Source: Choristoneura fumiferana (taxonomy: Eukaryota > Arthropoda > Insecta > Lepidoptera > Tortricidae). Taken from it: a stretch of DNA of 64,000 nucleotides. Made by a program: the position numbers and the translations under genes. Shown in pieces: positions 46,622-57,830 of the stretch. Positions within the stretch are counted from its first letter, which is position 1. Each line of letters begins with the position of its first letter. The notes under the pieces are model-generated. The model had not been told where the DNA came from. It worked only from the letters and a program-made list of their open reading frames with translations, and did not search any database. The DNA lies in NCBI RefSeq assembly GCF_025370935.1, contig NC_133494.1, positions 5,677,840-5,741,839 of the forward strand, given 5' to 3'.

Positions 46622-47813
46622 CTAAGTAATGCTCAAATCTTCCATCATTTCTAATAAATCTTCCTGAGGAGATTTTGGCATATCAGGAACAAAACTTAGG
46701 TCAGTGTTTTTGTTCCTTACTTTAGTAGTAGTTATTGTTTCAAATTGGGTATTTCTATTAATTTCAAGAGTTTTTTTCTCAGACTCTTGTTTGCAGAGTT
46801 CAATTGGTAATTGTAACTCAAGCACTGAGTGAACGGGAGAGATTTCTATTGGACCCAAGAGGCAGCTAATTTCATGCGTATCGGCACACTGGCTCACATA
46901 TTCCTCGACAGAGTTTTTCTTATGATCATATTTATAAATATTTTCACCCAAATTATTAGTTATATTTGATGATATTGTAGAGGGTAAATTAAATGTTCCG
47001 TCTTTTCTTTGGAGCCCAAGTCTAAGCAAGACTGATATTTTGGTATGATATTCTGAAAACCAAAGGATCAAAGTATTATTCAGGCACTTGTAGTCATCGT
47101 CAGTGAATCGTTGGGCTAGTGCTTCAAATTTCCTCATAGTATGTTCTACAATGCATTTGGGGAAATTTTTTGGCATTATAGTGGCTACACCTTTTAAATG
47201 TCGCAGAGTAATGTCAAAAATGTTTTGATTAGTGGCTACCGCCAATTGCCACTTGTATATCATGGTCATTAGATCCCATAGTTTGCTCATGGAATAATCG
47301 TCTAATTTCATTATTGATGTGGCGGAGATATCTTGTAGAAGCTGCTTGACAACCGCGTGTGTAGCGACAGGCTGAGGTATAAATAGCTCTTCTAAAAGTG
47401 TCGGATGTAGCAGCACTGTGACAACTTCAGTGAGTACTGTAACGAAATAATTAAATCTTTAAATAATTACCTCTCAAATGTTGTATTCTAATTTTTTTTT
47501 ACTAAAAAACGGCCGATGTTTATAACATAACTGCCTATTACTCGACATTATCCACCTAAGGACAGTTTCATTGATGATCATGATGTTGACGTCCTGCTGT
47601 CTGTAGGGATATAGGACTCGAATAATACTTCACAATATGCTAAGTAGTATCGATAAAGCAGTTAATGTTCATAATTTCTTTCTTTCAGTTTATTAACTAA
47701 CCTCTTTCGGATTTTTCTGCCGGGATATTCTGAGCTTTTAATCTTTGCTCAATAACATAAATCATCTCGCAGCCCAAGTTTACTACGATACACGGCGTCG
47801 CAAAGTGAGACAT
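46622..47813 (-). CDS. OSCP1: Protein OSCP1 (organic solute carrier partner 1)
   Basis: Two exons, 47813-47702 and 47436-46622, with a GT-AG intron in phase 1, encode 308 residues. Exon 1 gives the conserved start (TPCIVVNLGCEMIYVIEQRL followed by KAQNIP..K). Exon 2 gives LTEVVTVLLHPTLLEELFIP, SIMKLDDYSMSKLWDLMTMI and the HTKISVLLRLGLQ segment, matching the OSCP1 family. The family is linked to organic solute transport in cells and to cilia/flagella in protists; no catalytic residues are known. The C-terminal third (Ser/Glu/Lys-rich) is poorly conserved, and vertebrate proteins are longer (about 380). An AATAAA overlaps the bases directly after the stop, so the 3' UTR may be very short. It is head-to-head with the SMYD4-like gene. 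Confidence 0.88.
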
Positions 47814-47869
47814 TTCTTTTGAGTATATATCCACTTGAACACTGAAAATCAATATAATAACTTGTCAAA
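47814..47869. promoter_or_regulatory. Compact bidirectional promoter/5' UTR gap
   Basis: Only 56 bp separate the start codons of OSCP1 (minus) and the SMYD4-like gene (plus). The gap holds 'gagtatatatccacttgaac', a TATA-like run. Both transcripts must start here or inside the other gene's first exon. Confidence 0.6.
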
Positions 47870-50800
47870 ATGAGTATTGATTTCTGTTATGAAGATGTAA
47901 TCAAAACATTAGTTAAACAAAAGAGAATTCAACCTGTTTCTCAGGCACTACTATCTTGTAAGACTGATAATGAAAGAGTTAAGCATGTTTATGAAGTTCT
48001 AAGCAGTTTAAATGCTTTTCCTGAGGTACTGGAGGTTAGTAAGACCAGTGATTTGTCTACATACTACCGTAACCATGGCAATGAGTGTTTCAAGAAATCT
48101 GAGGATTTCAAAGCCTGGCAATACTACAACTTGTCCCTTCTTCATGCTCCTGTGGAATCAGATGATTATACACTAGCCTTATCAAACAGATCGGCAGTAT
48201 TTTTTTCAATGAAAAAATACCAAGAGAGTTTAAAAGATGTTGAACAAGTGTTGTCCTTAAAATACCCTGAAAAACTTAAAGATAAACTAACTAAGAGGCA
48301 AAAATCCTGTGTGGAGATTCTTAAAGGAGAATCTGAAAATGTAGTACCAACCATATCAGATAAAATTGACAAGATTTTGAAATTACGGGGCGATAAAGAC
48401 AGTACTTATTTATGTGCTAGCAATAAACTACAAGTGGCTTATAATGAAGATATGGGGCGGCATGTTGTTGCTCGAGAGGACATTAAAGTTGGTGAAGTCT
48501 TGGTGGAAGAGGAGCCATATCTAGTTTTACTGCAAAAAAGTCAATACTTATTTAGTTGCAGTTATTGTCTTTCAAGAGAAATGAATCAGTTCCCTTGCAA
48601 GAGTTGCTGCTTTGCTCTGTACTGCAGTAACCAGTGCAAAGAACTGGCATGGAATGAATATCATTCAGTAGAATGTCCACTAATGGCCTCTTTAGTTGAC
48701 TTAAAATTCACTAAGCTCGAACTACTTTCATTGAGAGTTACAATCAAGGCACGCAGTGATCATGCCGACTGGGAAAGCCTTTTAAAAACAGTTGAAGATG
48801 CAGAATCAAATTTAAATTCAGAACATAGAGGTTGCATTCTAAAAGATAACAAGTGGATATATGATTCTAAACACTACACAGCAATTCATACACTTGCTTC
48901 CAATGTGGAAAAGCGCTCCGTTTCAGATATTTTCCAGAAAGCTGTGACGGCGGCAGTGTTTTTGAAATTTTTGAAAGACAAGACTGATTTTCTTCCTGAA
49001 AATGAGGAGATTCATAACTTTGTTGGTGGAATGCTGCTTTTACATGTAATGACAAGTCCTACCAATATGCACGGACTAAGTACAGCCATGGAGGATGCTT
49101 ACGGCAAATTTGTAGATGATGTGAGTCTGGCCAGTGCTCCGTATGCCTATCACAGCCTTGTGAATCACTCCTGTGCGCCCAATGTGGTGAGATTCAGCAA
49201 AATTGGGTCGGGACAGATGAGCTTATTTGCATTGAGACCCATTGCCAAAGGAATGCAAATCTTTGACAACTATGGGTAAGTTTTTTACCAATAACGTTAA
49301 AGGCTATAAGTAATTATAATATTATAAAGCCAATATCAGTATTTTTTTGACCATTTATATTCCAACAACCGAAGCAATACTATATGAGGGCAAGGTCTAT
49401 AGGTACACACATATTATAAGGGAGGCCTATGTTCAACAGTGGATATCCTCTGGCTGATATGATGACGATGATTATAAAAGTCATATAAACAATGAGTCAG
49501 TTAGTTAGTTTCATAGTTATCATCACTGATGTTATCATTGTTTCATGTTACAATTATACAAATTCTGAGTATTGTAGAGTAGTTACCTACACCACTTGAA
49601 TAAAACAGAACATAAACCACAGCCTTTTTATTATTTACCATGAATCAAAGATGTTTGATAAAATGTAAAATACATCATCTCATCTTGGCCTATATACGTC
49701 CCACTGCTGGGCACAGGCCTCCTCTCAGAACAAGAGGGCTTGGGCCGTAGTTCCAGCGCAGATTGGGAATCTCACAGTAACCATTAAATTGCTTCGCAGG
49801 TGTGTGCAGATTTATTCACGATTTTTTACTTTACCGTGTAGAGGTCATGGTAAATTTCAAATGTAATTTCGCACTTAAGTTTCGAAATACTCTGAGTCAG
49901 AGGGTCTCTGCTTGAGAGACCATAGGTCAACCACTACCACTGCTTTATAATACATTATGTTCGACAAACAATAGCCCTCCTTCGGGCCGGCGGGAAAAAA
50001 GGAAGTTTCTAAAGTCTATGTTATTTGGGCACGCTTTCATTCGCCCCAACTATCTGCATATTTTTGACCAAATCTGAGTCTTAGAGGCTTTGCACACCGC
50101 GTTTTTTAAACGAGCTATCGACTCGCGTTTTTATAAATAAGAATGTTTTTTAATTAATTTTAAGAAATCGGTCCTTTTAACTTTCCATTGTAGTATCTAC
50201 TCTTGTTTCTGATGTCCTTTCAATTGTGCCTTTGTATATCTCTTTATTTTAATAACTGTTATTTTCATATGTTTTATGTACAGTAAATTAAGAGTTATAT
50301 AATACAATACTCTACCTGATAATTCAAACTTACCGGCAATTACATGAGGTCCTCCTGAAAAAGCCTCCAGCTTCAAAATTGTTGAGGTTCTCATATGCAT
50401 ACGCGGCGAGTAGTGTTGTTTTTGTTTAACTAAAGTCTAGTATGTATGTATATTTACTCGTATATTGAGAACTGAGCTCGCGAAACTGAGCGAGCGGCCG
50501 GATGTAACTGGATAGGGAGATGTGGTCAAGAGGAAGAGACAAACACACTCCATTTCTTCCGTGGATGTTGTAAGAGGCGACTGAGGATATAGGTTAAGGT
50601 ATACCGTAGGCGACAGGCTAGCAACCTGTCACTATTGTACTGTTTTTGTCAAACTTAGAACCTAAAATTGCTAAAAGTGGCTCCGAAGCGGTAACGTTTC
50701 GTATGCTCTGCCTACCCCATTTAGGAATACAGGCGTGATGTTTGTGTGTGTGTGTGTGTGTGGGACACAAATATAAGCTAAGAAATAAAAAAAAATATTA

Positions 50801-51244
50801 TTGTGATAGCTAAACTATGCCTTTAATCCTTACAGACTTCACCATGCTCTTCAAAATCGGGAGGAACGGCGAGCGCTCCTCAAATCACAATACAAATTTA
50901 TATGCTCCTGCGAAGCATGCGTCGATAATTGGCCTACATATTTACATATGAAGGCAGGATTTACAAGGAAGACATTAACTACAAAACTTCATAAACGCGT
51001 AAAGAGCGTCTTAAATGAAGACGCAATAGAAAAGCTTCAGAAAGGAGATAAAAATACTGCCTTCGATTTGTTTAAACCTCTTTGCAAGTTGGCTGAAGAT
51101 TTGGATGCCTTTGCTCCTTGTACAGAACTGGCAGAATGCCAGGAGTCCTTAAAACAATGCATTGTGATATTTCAAGGATTAGTGCCTTTTGGATACAGTG
51201 AGCTGGTTGAATGGGAAGCAAAACCATTCCATCACTCTAAGTAA
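47870..51244 (+). CDS. SMYD4-like SET and MYND domain protein lysine methyltransferase
   Basis: Two exons, 47870-49275 and 50836-51244, joined in phase 2, encode 604 residues. The N-terminal part (about 60-160) has TPR-like helices (STYYRNHGNECFKKSEDFKA, YTLALSNRSAVFFSMKKYQE). The SET domain starts near 185 (GRHVVAREDIKVGEVLVEEE) and is split by a MYND zinc finger (CSYCLSREMNQFPCKSCC...YCSNQCKELAWNEYHSVEC), as in all SMYD proteins. The catalytic core shows NHSCAPNVVRF (about 438) and the DNYG that crosses the splice. The post-SET Cys cluster CSCEAC follows. Residues expected for SAM binding are present, so it should be an active methyltransferase of the insect SMYD4 group; substrates are unknown. 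Human SMYD4 is about 800 residues, so this is a short form. AATAAA at 51457 is a candidate polyadenylation signal. The intron holds a LINE tail and a SINE. Confidence 0.9.
49425..49472 (+). mobile_element. LINE 3' tail in the SMYD4-like intron
   Basis: 'gaggcctatgttcaacagtg' and 'ctctggctgatatgatgacg' match the LINE tails near 23740 and 36590. Confidence 0.55.
49683..49945 (-). mobile_element. SINE family 1 copy in the SMYD4-like intron
   Basis: The plus strand reads 'tcttggcctatatacgtccc', 'actgctgggcacaggcctcc' and 'gcttgagagaccataggtca', the complement of the family 1 SINE, with a short deletion in the body. Confidence 0.7.
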
Positions 51245-51679
51245 AATTTTACAGGGGTAATATTTATTAGTATGTACAGTCAATAAATACCTATACAGCC
51301 ATAGCGTCAAATATATGTATACATCGACCTTACGGTAAGTAGCATAAAGGTTTATAGATATTTTTGACGTCTTAGTAACGTACATATTATTATACTTATT
51401 TATGCCGTTGACTGTACTGAAACTAGATCTGGTGCTTAAACGGTAAGCTTGCAGGAAATAAAAGTTGAGTTAAGTTTGTAAATTAAGTTTATTGACGATA
51501 TTTTATACGTAAGAGTAGCTTTTATATATAACACTTTTAATCAAAATATTAATATTTTCTAGTATAAACAAACTAAGCGTAAAAATAAATAAAATAATAT
51601 AGAGTGATTCGGGAGACATGAGCAGGACCAACCCTAGACCATCAGTAATTTATAATTGATCTTTCACAATCATATTTAA

Positions 51680-51830
51680 TCATACTAGGTGGACTGACGA
51701 CATCGTGAGAATTGCGGGTAACCGGTGGATGCAAGTGGCGAGTTGTCGTTCATTGTGGCGTTCTAAGGAGGAGGCCTTTGTTCAGCAGTGGACGTCTTCT
51801 GGCTGATGATGACGATGATGAATCGTATTT
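51680..51830 (+). mobile_element. LINE 3' end fragment
   Basis: 'ggtggactgacgacatcgtg' (RT residues RWTDDIV), 'gtaaccggtggatgcaagtg' and the end 'cagcagtggacgtcttctgg' plus CTGATGATGACGATGATG. It is the same family as 36178. Confidence 0.7.
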
Positions 51831-51917
51831 AACTAAAACCCCCACATTCTAGTTACAGAGAGACCATGAACTTAGCACATAAATTACGTAATTTAATAAT
51901 TTTAGTTTGCAACATTA

Positions 51918-52044
51918 GGGGGCTGTTTCACCATCCATTGATTAGTGTAAACTGATGGTTAAGTGTGATGCCGTCTCTATTTGTTTTGTTCGAATAGACG
52001 GAGACGGCATCACATTCATCATCAATGGATGGTGAAACAGCCCC
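51918..52044. mobile_element. MITE family A copy with internal deletion
   Basis: The left arm is almost identical to the 1299 copy. The right arm lacks about 15 bp between 'cggcatcacatt' and 'catcaatggatggtgaaaca'. Confidence 0.75.
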
Positions 52045-52866
52045 TAAATAAAACGTTAATCTCACTAATACTGGTACGTTATAGCAGCCTAAACTAACGG
52101 AATACGGTAGAGTTGGTCCTACTCACGTCTCTCGAATCATTCTGTATAATAAAATTCAAAGCTTGAAAGCAAGAATTACAGTTATTTGTAAGTGATCTAA
52201 TCTGTTATTAGCATTACCATCTGCCAAATAAGTGGTCTATCAATTTTTAAACAAGTTCCTATCAAACGAATAGAATATGTCGCTAAAGTCGAACTTTCAA
52301 GTTGACAGACACGTCTATTGGCATTATAGTTTTATGAAATGCAAACGATTATCAACTTTATGGTGGTAGACCACATATTGGGCTGATGGTACTTCGCATT
52401 ACCAAAAGTGCTGTCAGAGAGAACGCGATTCCTGCACGGATTTTGTGTGGCAATAGCAAACGGGCGTCACTTAATTGCCAACACAATTGTCTATAATCTA
52501 TTCTAATGTGAGGGATGCGTGGTCAAACCCGATACCCAAGTCGATCTATTTTGTAAGAATTTTAAATTTAAAAGGCTTCATAGTAATCTTTTTTCCACTG
52601 TCAATCGTTCCGATTTATCGGGTTTGACCACGCAACGTACTCCTTTATTTCAATAAAAAAATAATTTTAGAGCACTGCGATTCGTCGCAGCATCATGCTG
52701 AGTGTGACCCTTATTTGTGCTTTTCAATAGGTACTACTGATATTGACCTGTATTTTCACTTTTTTTTTTATTTTAAAGATAGTTGAAAACTAATCCAGTT
52801 CTTCAAGCTAAATAGTAGTGATCTTCTTTTATTAAAATTGTGTTTTGAAATCATTGTTTAGTAGAG

Positions 52867-52985
52867 CTTGTCTAATTTAAAATGACTCTACTAAATTAGT
52901 TAATTATGACTAGTTAGACAGAAAATCTTACGATTCCCGCCTGAGTCTAAAGGGGATTTTAACGCGTCATTTTAAATTAGACAAG
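52867..52985. repeat. Short hairpin element
   Basis: 'cttgtctaatttaaaatgac' and its exact inverted copy (ending 52985) enclose about 80 bp. Confidence 0.55.
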
Positions 52986-53007
52986 ATCTAGTGTGAAGTG
53001 AATTACC

Positions 53008-53635
53008 CAATGGGGAATGTCTGAAAAATTTAGAAACACTTGAAATTTTTTATATCAATAGGAATAACCTTTCTAATAACGGCATCAATTAATTAAAAAA
53101 ATTAAAGAGTTTTCTTTACCGCCAAATTACGACAGTCCGGTCGATTACCGGTTGTTCCATAGTCCAGAAAAAAAACATTAAAGAAGAATTTATGTGTCTT
53201 TGACTAGATCGTTTTGACAGGGGACACTCTTTACCGGGCCGAATAATACTGACATGGAAATACCGACCCTATTTTTTCATGTACACGCCCATATAAACTG
53301 ACATGAATGAGCTTCTATGGGTGTGTAGATGAAAAACAGGGTCGGTATTTCCATGTCGGTATTATCCGAGCCGGTAAGGAGTGTCACCTGTCAAATCGAT
53401 CGAGTCAAAGACACATAAATTCTTTTTTTAATGATTTTTATTCTGGACTATGGAACAACCCCTAACCGACCGGACTGTCGTAATTTGGCGGTAAAGAAAA
53501 CTCTTTCATTTTTTAAAATTATTTTTTAATTGATGCTACTTAAAAATCTGTCATTTTTTTCTGTTCCTAAAATAGTTGTTCCTATTCATAAAAATAGTTT
53601 TAAGCGTTTCTAAAATTTTCATCCATTCCCCATTG
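53008..53635. mobile_element. 628-bp near-complete palindrome
   Basis: The outer ends caatggggaatg (53008) and its complement (53624-53635), the middle words 'ctttaccgccaaattacgac' and 'gtctttgactagatcg', and the inner words 'acatggaaataccgaccct' are all mirrored on the right. The arms exceed 280 bp and diverge moderately. No ORF. It resembles a large foldback MITE. Confidence 0.75.
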
Positions 53636-53937
53636 TGTTCCGTTAGACTATTGGTTGAATAACTTTATGGTAAACATTTTTCGTTTAAAAGTTCCTGCAA
53701 AATGTTACCTTCAATTTTGTTTTTGTAAGCAATTTATAGTATAGCATTGTTATTAAAAGTTGAGTATTATTATAAGTATTATTAAATAAATATTGTGCCT
53801 TACGTTTATAAAATATTTCTATCATTTGAATGTAAAAACCCGTACTTAATAACTTAAACACTATAGACGTATACCTAGTTAATAGTTATTTGTGTCACAA
53901 GGGAGCAAAATGGTGTATTTACGGCGAGGGCGTACAT

Positions 53938-54029
53938 TGAATCCAGAATGTAGCGAAGGATTCTACAATAGAATCCTGAGCGTAGCGAGGGATTCTAAAG
54001 TAGAATCCTAAGCGTAATGAGGGATTCAA
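53938..54029 (+). repeat. Minisatellite of about 31 bp
   Basis: Three imperfect copies of a unit like 'gaatcctgagcgtagcgagg' plus gattctaaagta. The surrounding sequence (ggagcaaaatgg ... aattttgctcccg) suggests it belongs to a larger repeat. Confidence 0.6.
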
Positions 54030-54301
54030 GTGTTAACGCCCAAGATGAAAATAATTTTGCTCCCGAGTGGCTCATACAACTTTTCACACCGAGCATTAAG
54101 AAACTTGAAAAAAAAACAAATTCTAAATATTATTAAAGAACAACCAGCATAGAAAATGGCATGGCTTTACAATTATCAATTTCAAAAATGGCCTTTGCAA
54201 TAAAATACTTAGAAAAGCCTTGAACAGAAAAGTTGCACTTTGCTCCCTCTCCTCAGGGAGGAAAAGTTACTTTTCTGAAGGAGAGGTGTGAAAAGAATAT
54301 T

Positions 54302-55732
54302 TTACACCGTAAGATAAAGTATACAGAAAAGTAGAATGATTATACTTTTCCCATAACTGCTTGAGTGCAGAGACTGGCTATTTGATGGTAATCGTCTATC
54401 CATTCTAGTATTGTTATCCTTGAAAATACGGACAGCTTGGTCCTCATTTAGCAATTTAATCCTGCCCGTCAATGTTGGGCTTATCGTAGGATATTTCTCA
54501 AGGAACTCATAAATGCACGATAATTCATTATAGTTACAAAGTTCTTGCGGCAAACCGACGAATATGCTAAAGCCATCCCCACCTTCGGCGAGGAAGGACG
54601 GCATCATAACTTTGTACTCGTAATTATCTTTTAAAGCTGTTAACTGGTCTCCACATTCGGAGCAGACCGCGTAGGCTTCGATGATCCTGGCTCCAGCTGG
54701 TTTCAATAAGTCGTATACAACGGTCATTCCCGAAAATTGCAGAAATTGTCCAACGCTATCGATCGGTCGCCAAAGGGCCACTGAATGTTCCAGTACAATC
54801 CTCAAAACGGACCCGTTCATTGTCACTATAGTCATAGTGTCCGTAAATGGCAGGACGCCCATCCAGTCTCCTTTTGTCAGGTTGAACGGTTTCTCTAGCG
54901 CATCTATCGACGCTCTAATTCTGCCGCTCTGGCATATTGCGATGGTAACATCTGGGTACTGACCAGCTGAACAATTTAACAGTATGTCAGTAATGAAATT
55001 TCCGATATTACACTCTCTCAAACGGCAGTCACCGTTCAAAAAGACGTTTGAGACGCCAACAACTTCGCTACTTATACGGTTTATGTCGTTTCTGTAGGTT
55101 TCAACAATTTCTAAAAGCTCTGGGTCCTCCGGTATGCTGTTATCTAGTAATATAGGTGAACCATCAAATTTAATTACTTCTCCTTTAGAATCAAAAGTCA
55201 AGTGTAAGTTTCCCATATATTTCGTGTAAGCGTATGCCTGTACGACTAATACTTTCCTGCCCGATGGATCATTCACCACAACTGGATAAGGACCTTGGGG
55301 TATCTCCGGTTTTTCAGTACTCTCTCCATTCCATAGAAATGTGTTCGAGTGTCCTCCGATAACTAAATCAAGTCCTTCCACATTTTTAGCAATTTCTACA
55401 TCTTTTAAGTATCCGGAATGTCCTAAAGCTATAATGATATCGACCCCACGATTTTTTAATATTGCGACTTCTCTTCGTATGCCTGGAATTTCATCTTCAT
55501 ATAAAATTTTGTTTTTCGGAGCGAGAAATGCAGTGTCTGGTGTTAAGTACCCTATTATTCCGATTTGAATACCGTTTTTCGCTAGTATCACAGAGTTATG
55601 TAAATTTTCTATTTCCTTTAATTGCGGTACTTCGTCCAGGATAAGGTTTGCTGCTACTACGGGCGGGGATATATTCTTAACGAAAGGAATCAGTCCATCC
55701 ACTAACTCGTCGAACTCGTGATTTCCAAGTGA
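54302..55732 (-). CDS. Ecto-5'-nucleotidase C-terminal cassette D
   Basis: One exon of 476 codons entered at a phase-0 acceptor (acttgcag|TCACTTGG), ending in its own stop. It belongs to the CD73/apyrase/5NUC family of secreted or GPI-anchored zinc phosphohydrolases of nucleotides. It holds the rest of the metallophosphatase domain from SLGNHEFD (metal Asn, catalytic His, Asp), GHSG and IGGHSNTFLWNG. The C-terminal nucleoside-binding domain follows: SGRIRAS (family norm GGGIRS), LPF and GGDGF. The tail SSSYGKSIIILLFCILYLTV fits a GPI signal. The first 115 or so residues (signal peptide, HTND and GD metal motifs) are absent and no exon for them is visible in the 2.1 kb upstream. It may be an alternative terminal exon or a 5'-truncated gene. 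Confidence 0.85.
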   Translation of the reverse strand, partial: SLGNHEFDELVDGLIPFVKNISPPVVAANLILDEVPQLKEIENLHNSVILAKNGIQIGIIGYLTPDTAFLAPKNKILYEDEIPGIRREVAILKNRGVDIIIALGHSGYLKDVEIAKNVEGLDLVIGGHSNTFLWNGESTEKPEIPQGPYPVVVNDPSGRKVLVVQAYAYTKYMGNLHLTFDSKGEVIKFDGSPILLDNSIPEDPELLEIVETYRNDINRISSEVVGVSNVFLNGDCRLRECNIGNFITDILLNCSAGQYPDVTIAICQSGRIRASIDALEKPFNLTKGDWMGVLPFTDTMTIVTMNGSVLRIVLEHSVALWRPIDSVGQFLQFSGMTVVYDLLKPAGARIIEAYAVCSECGDQLTALKDNYEYKVMMPSFLAEGGDGFSIFVGLPQELCNYNELSCIYEFLEKYPTISPTLTGRIKLLNEDQAVRIFKDNNTRMDRRLPSNSQSLHSSSYGKSIIILLFCILYLTV

Positions 55733-57830
55733 CTGCAAGTAAAAACAATAACAAATTAGTAAAGATATTTCCTTTTCACACTAATGAACAAACTTCAATA
55801 AACACCCACCTTAAATTGGACTCAAGGAATGGGAAGTATTTCTGCTTTTAATATATAATAAGAATAAAATAATTGGAGGAATTAAAACACTGATTCATTT
55901 ATTTATTCAGAAGCAGTCAGTACATGGCTAATTATCTACTTAATATTAAAAGTACCGGGTAGGTACAGTAGGAACGCGACAATATGAAGAAGTGGTGAAA
56001 CTTCTTTTATTTATTTATTTACACCTTTCTACACAGAAGTGTACTGTCATGCTTGTATACTTGTATACCTACATACTAAATAGTTAGATAGTAGTGTAAA
56101 ATAAACTAAGTCTTTTGAGCTCGTTTTAATACTTAAGTAATATTTTCTGACTGATAATTTGTCATGCTTTATTTCCATCAGTACTATATGCAGATCATTG
56201 TACTTAATTACAACAGTTCCAATACCTTTCAATATACAAATACCTACTGATTTTCATTATTATTAGGACGGCTAGAATTAAAACGCCTTATTCTATAGCA
56301 CGTTGCGACGACCACACATAAAATATAAACAGCCTTTCAATTACTCGAAACTTAATTAAATTCACCTGTTAGCACTATTTTGACCGAAACATATTTTTTT
56401 ACTTCTCATCTCATATTCGTAAACTTCGTACTTAGACTCTGCCCAGCGCAAGCTGTCTACGCATTTTTTACGAAACTTTAATCTGGTATCATTTTTGAGA
56501 CTGTCAAAATTGTTATGTTGTGCCGACAAACTGCTCTGTAGTTTGGCACAACAAATGTAAATTAAACATGTAACTCTTAGCAGAAATAAACTATTCTATC
56601 TATTTATCTATCTTATATTGTTATCCTACCCTGGCTTAGATAATTTTGATACTTCTGCTATAAGAAAAAAAAATTTTTTTTGTTTAATTCAACCTCCTAT
56701 ACTATCCTCAAAATGCAAATGCTATAAGATTATGTTAGAATTAAAATGTTAGTAGATATATATTCAATGTCAATCTGGTCAAAATGGTCCAAAAATGTAT
56801 GCGTCTGGACTGTATGTAAATGGGCATTGACAAAGATCATAAAATTTACCAAGGGACTCCTAAAGTGCATCATCAACTTTCACACATTAAGTACTACATG
56901 AATTTTGATGCAGCTTGAAGAATTCGGAATTTAATATCTGGAAAATTTAAATAATATCTAAGTATCAACATCGATTAATCAGTGTATAGAAAGTGTTGTC
57001 AGCTCCATTTTTTTTAAATTTGCCGCGGTTTCTCGTGGACAGCTTTCGTTGGCCAGAGTTTATTTATGCTGGATCTAGGCGACATAAAATTACTTTCATG
57101 CTCTAGTGCAAAAGTAAAATATTCGTCATCGTCTAAGACCAATGCCATCAGGTGTCAACAGCCAGAAACAAAAATTTATAGTTATATAGCAATGTATGAA
57201 AAATAAATGTACCAAATAAGTGAAAAAATTGTTTCCACTGTTGCTATGTCAATTCCTCGCATTCGAAGTGAAAAGCAGACTGTAAAACAACACTGTGCAT
57301 TAAACCCGTTTTCCCCTCGACGTGTCTAGTCTATCCAACCTCGCTGTACCGGCTCGGGTAGCTATATGTAGGTCTCGGGTAAAATGGCTCGTTTTATGCT
57401 CTTTTGAACAATCTACTATTAAGCATCCCGTAGACGTTTGGTAAAATAATGTTTTAGAGCTTGAAATGTGGATTTGGATGAGGACGGGTTGAGGATGTGG
57501 AATTGTTTGTTTTTCTTGTTTTACTTAATCCCGTCTTTACGGTCATCAGTGGCAAGCACAGAAAAATCATGAATCAAGCCGATAAAAACTGTTTCTGAAA
57601 TGTAGATTTAGTTTTCGTTTCTAGGGAATTATTTAGTTAATTATAGTAGCCTCGTTATTTTTCCATTTGTATCATGCTAACATATTCTTTTTTATCTGCC
57701 ATGCAATAAGACTAAACTTACTCGTAAATGCTGGCACAGCACTGGAAAATTTATGAACGTTCTAGTGAGTAGGTAATTAACTATAATGTTCGCTTGGCAC
57801 ACTGATCGGCATCGTAAAGAACCTTACGAG
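55733..57830. other. Gap between cassettes D and C, no N-terminal exon seen
   Basis: I looked on the minus strand for the missing start of a 5'-nucleotidase (signal peptide, HTND-H, GGxARV, NAGDxFQG). Nothing fits. AT-rich unique sequence only. Confidence 0.5.

Larger units (their letters stand above)
51245..54301. other. Intergenic, repeat-filled, no supported gene
   Basis: Between the SMYD4-like gene and the nucleotidase array I see only repeats (51680, 51918, 52867, 53008, 53938) and AT-rich unique sequence. Confidence 0.55.

Noticed and set aside
56047..56232. Missing N-terminal exon of nucleotidase cassette D (contains YNDLH)
   Set aside because: Only four residues resemble the HTND-H motif. 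Flanking residues do not fit the family, and the other metal motif (GD) is absent.
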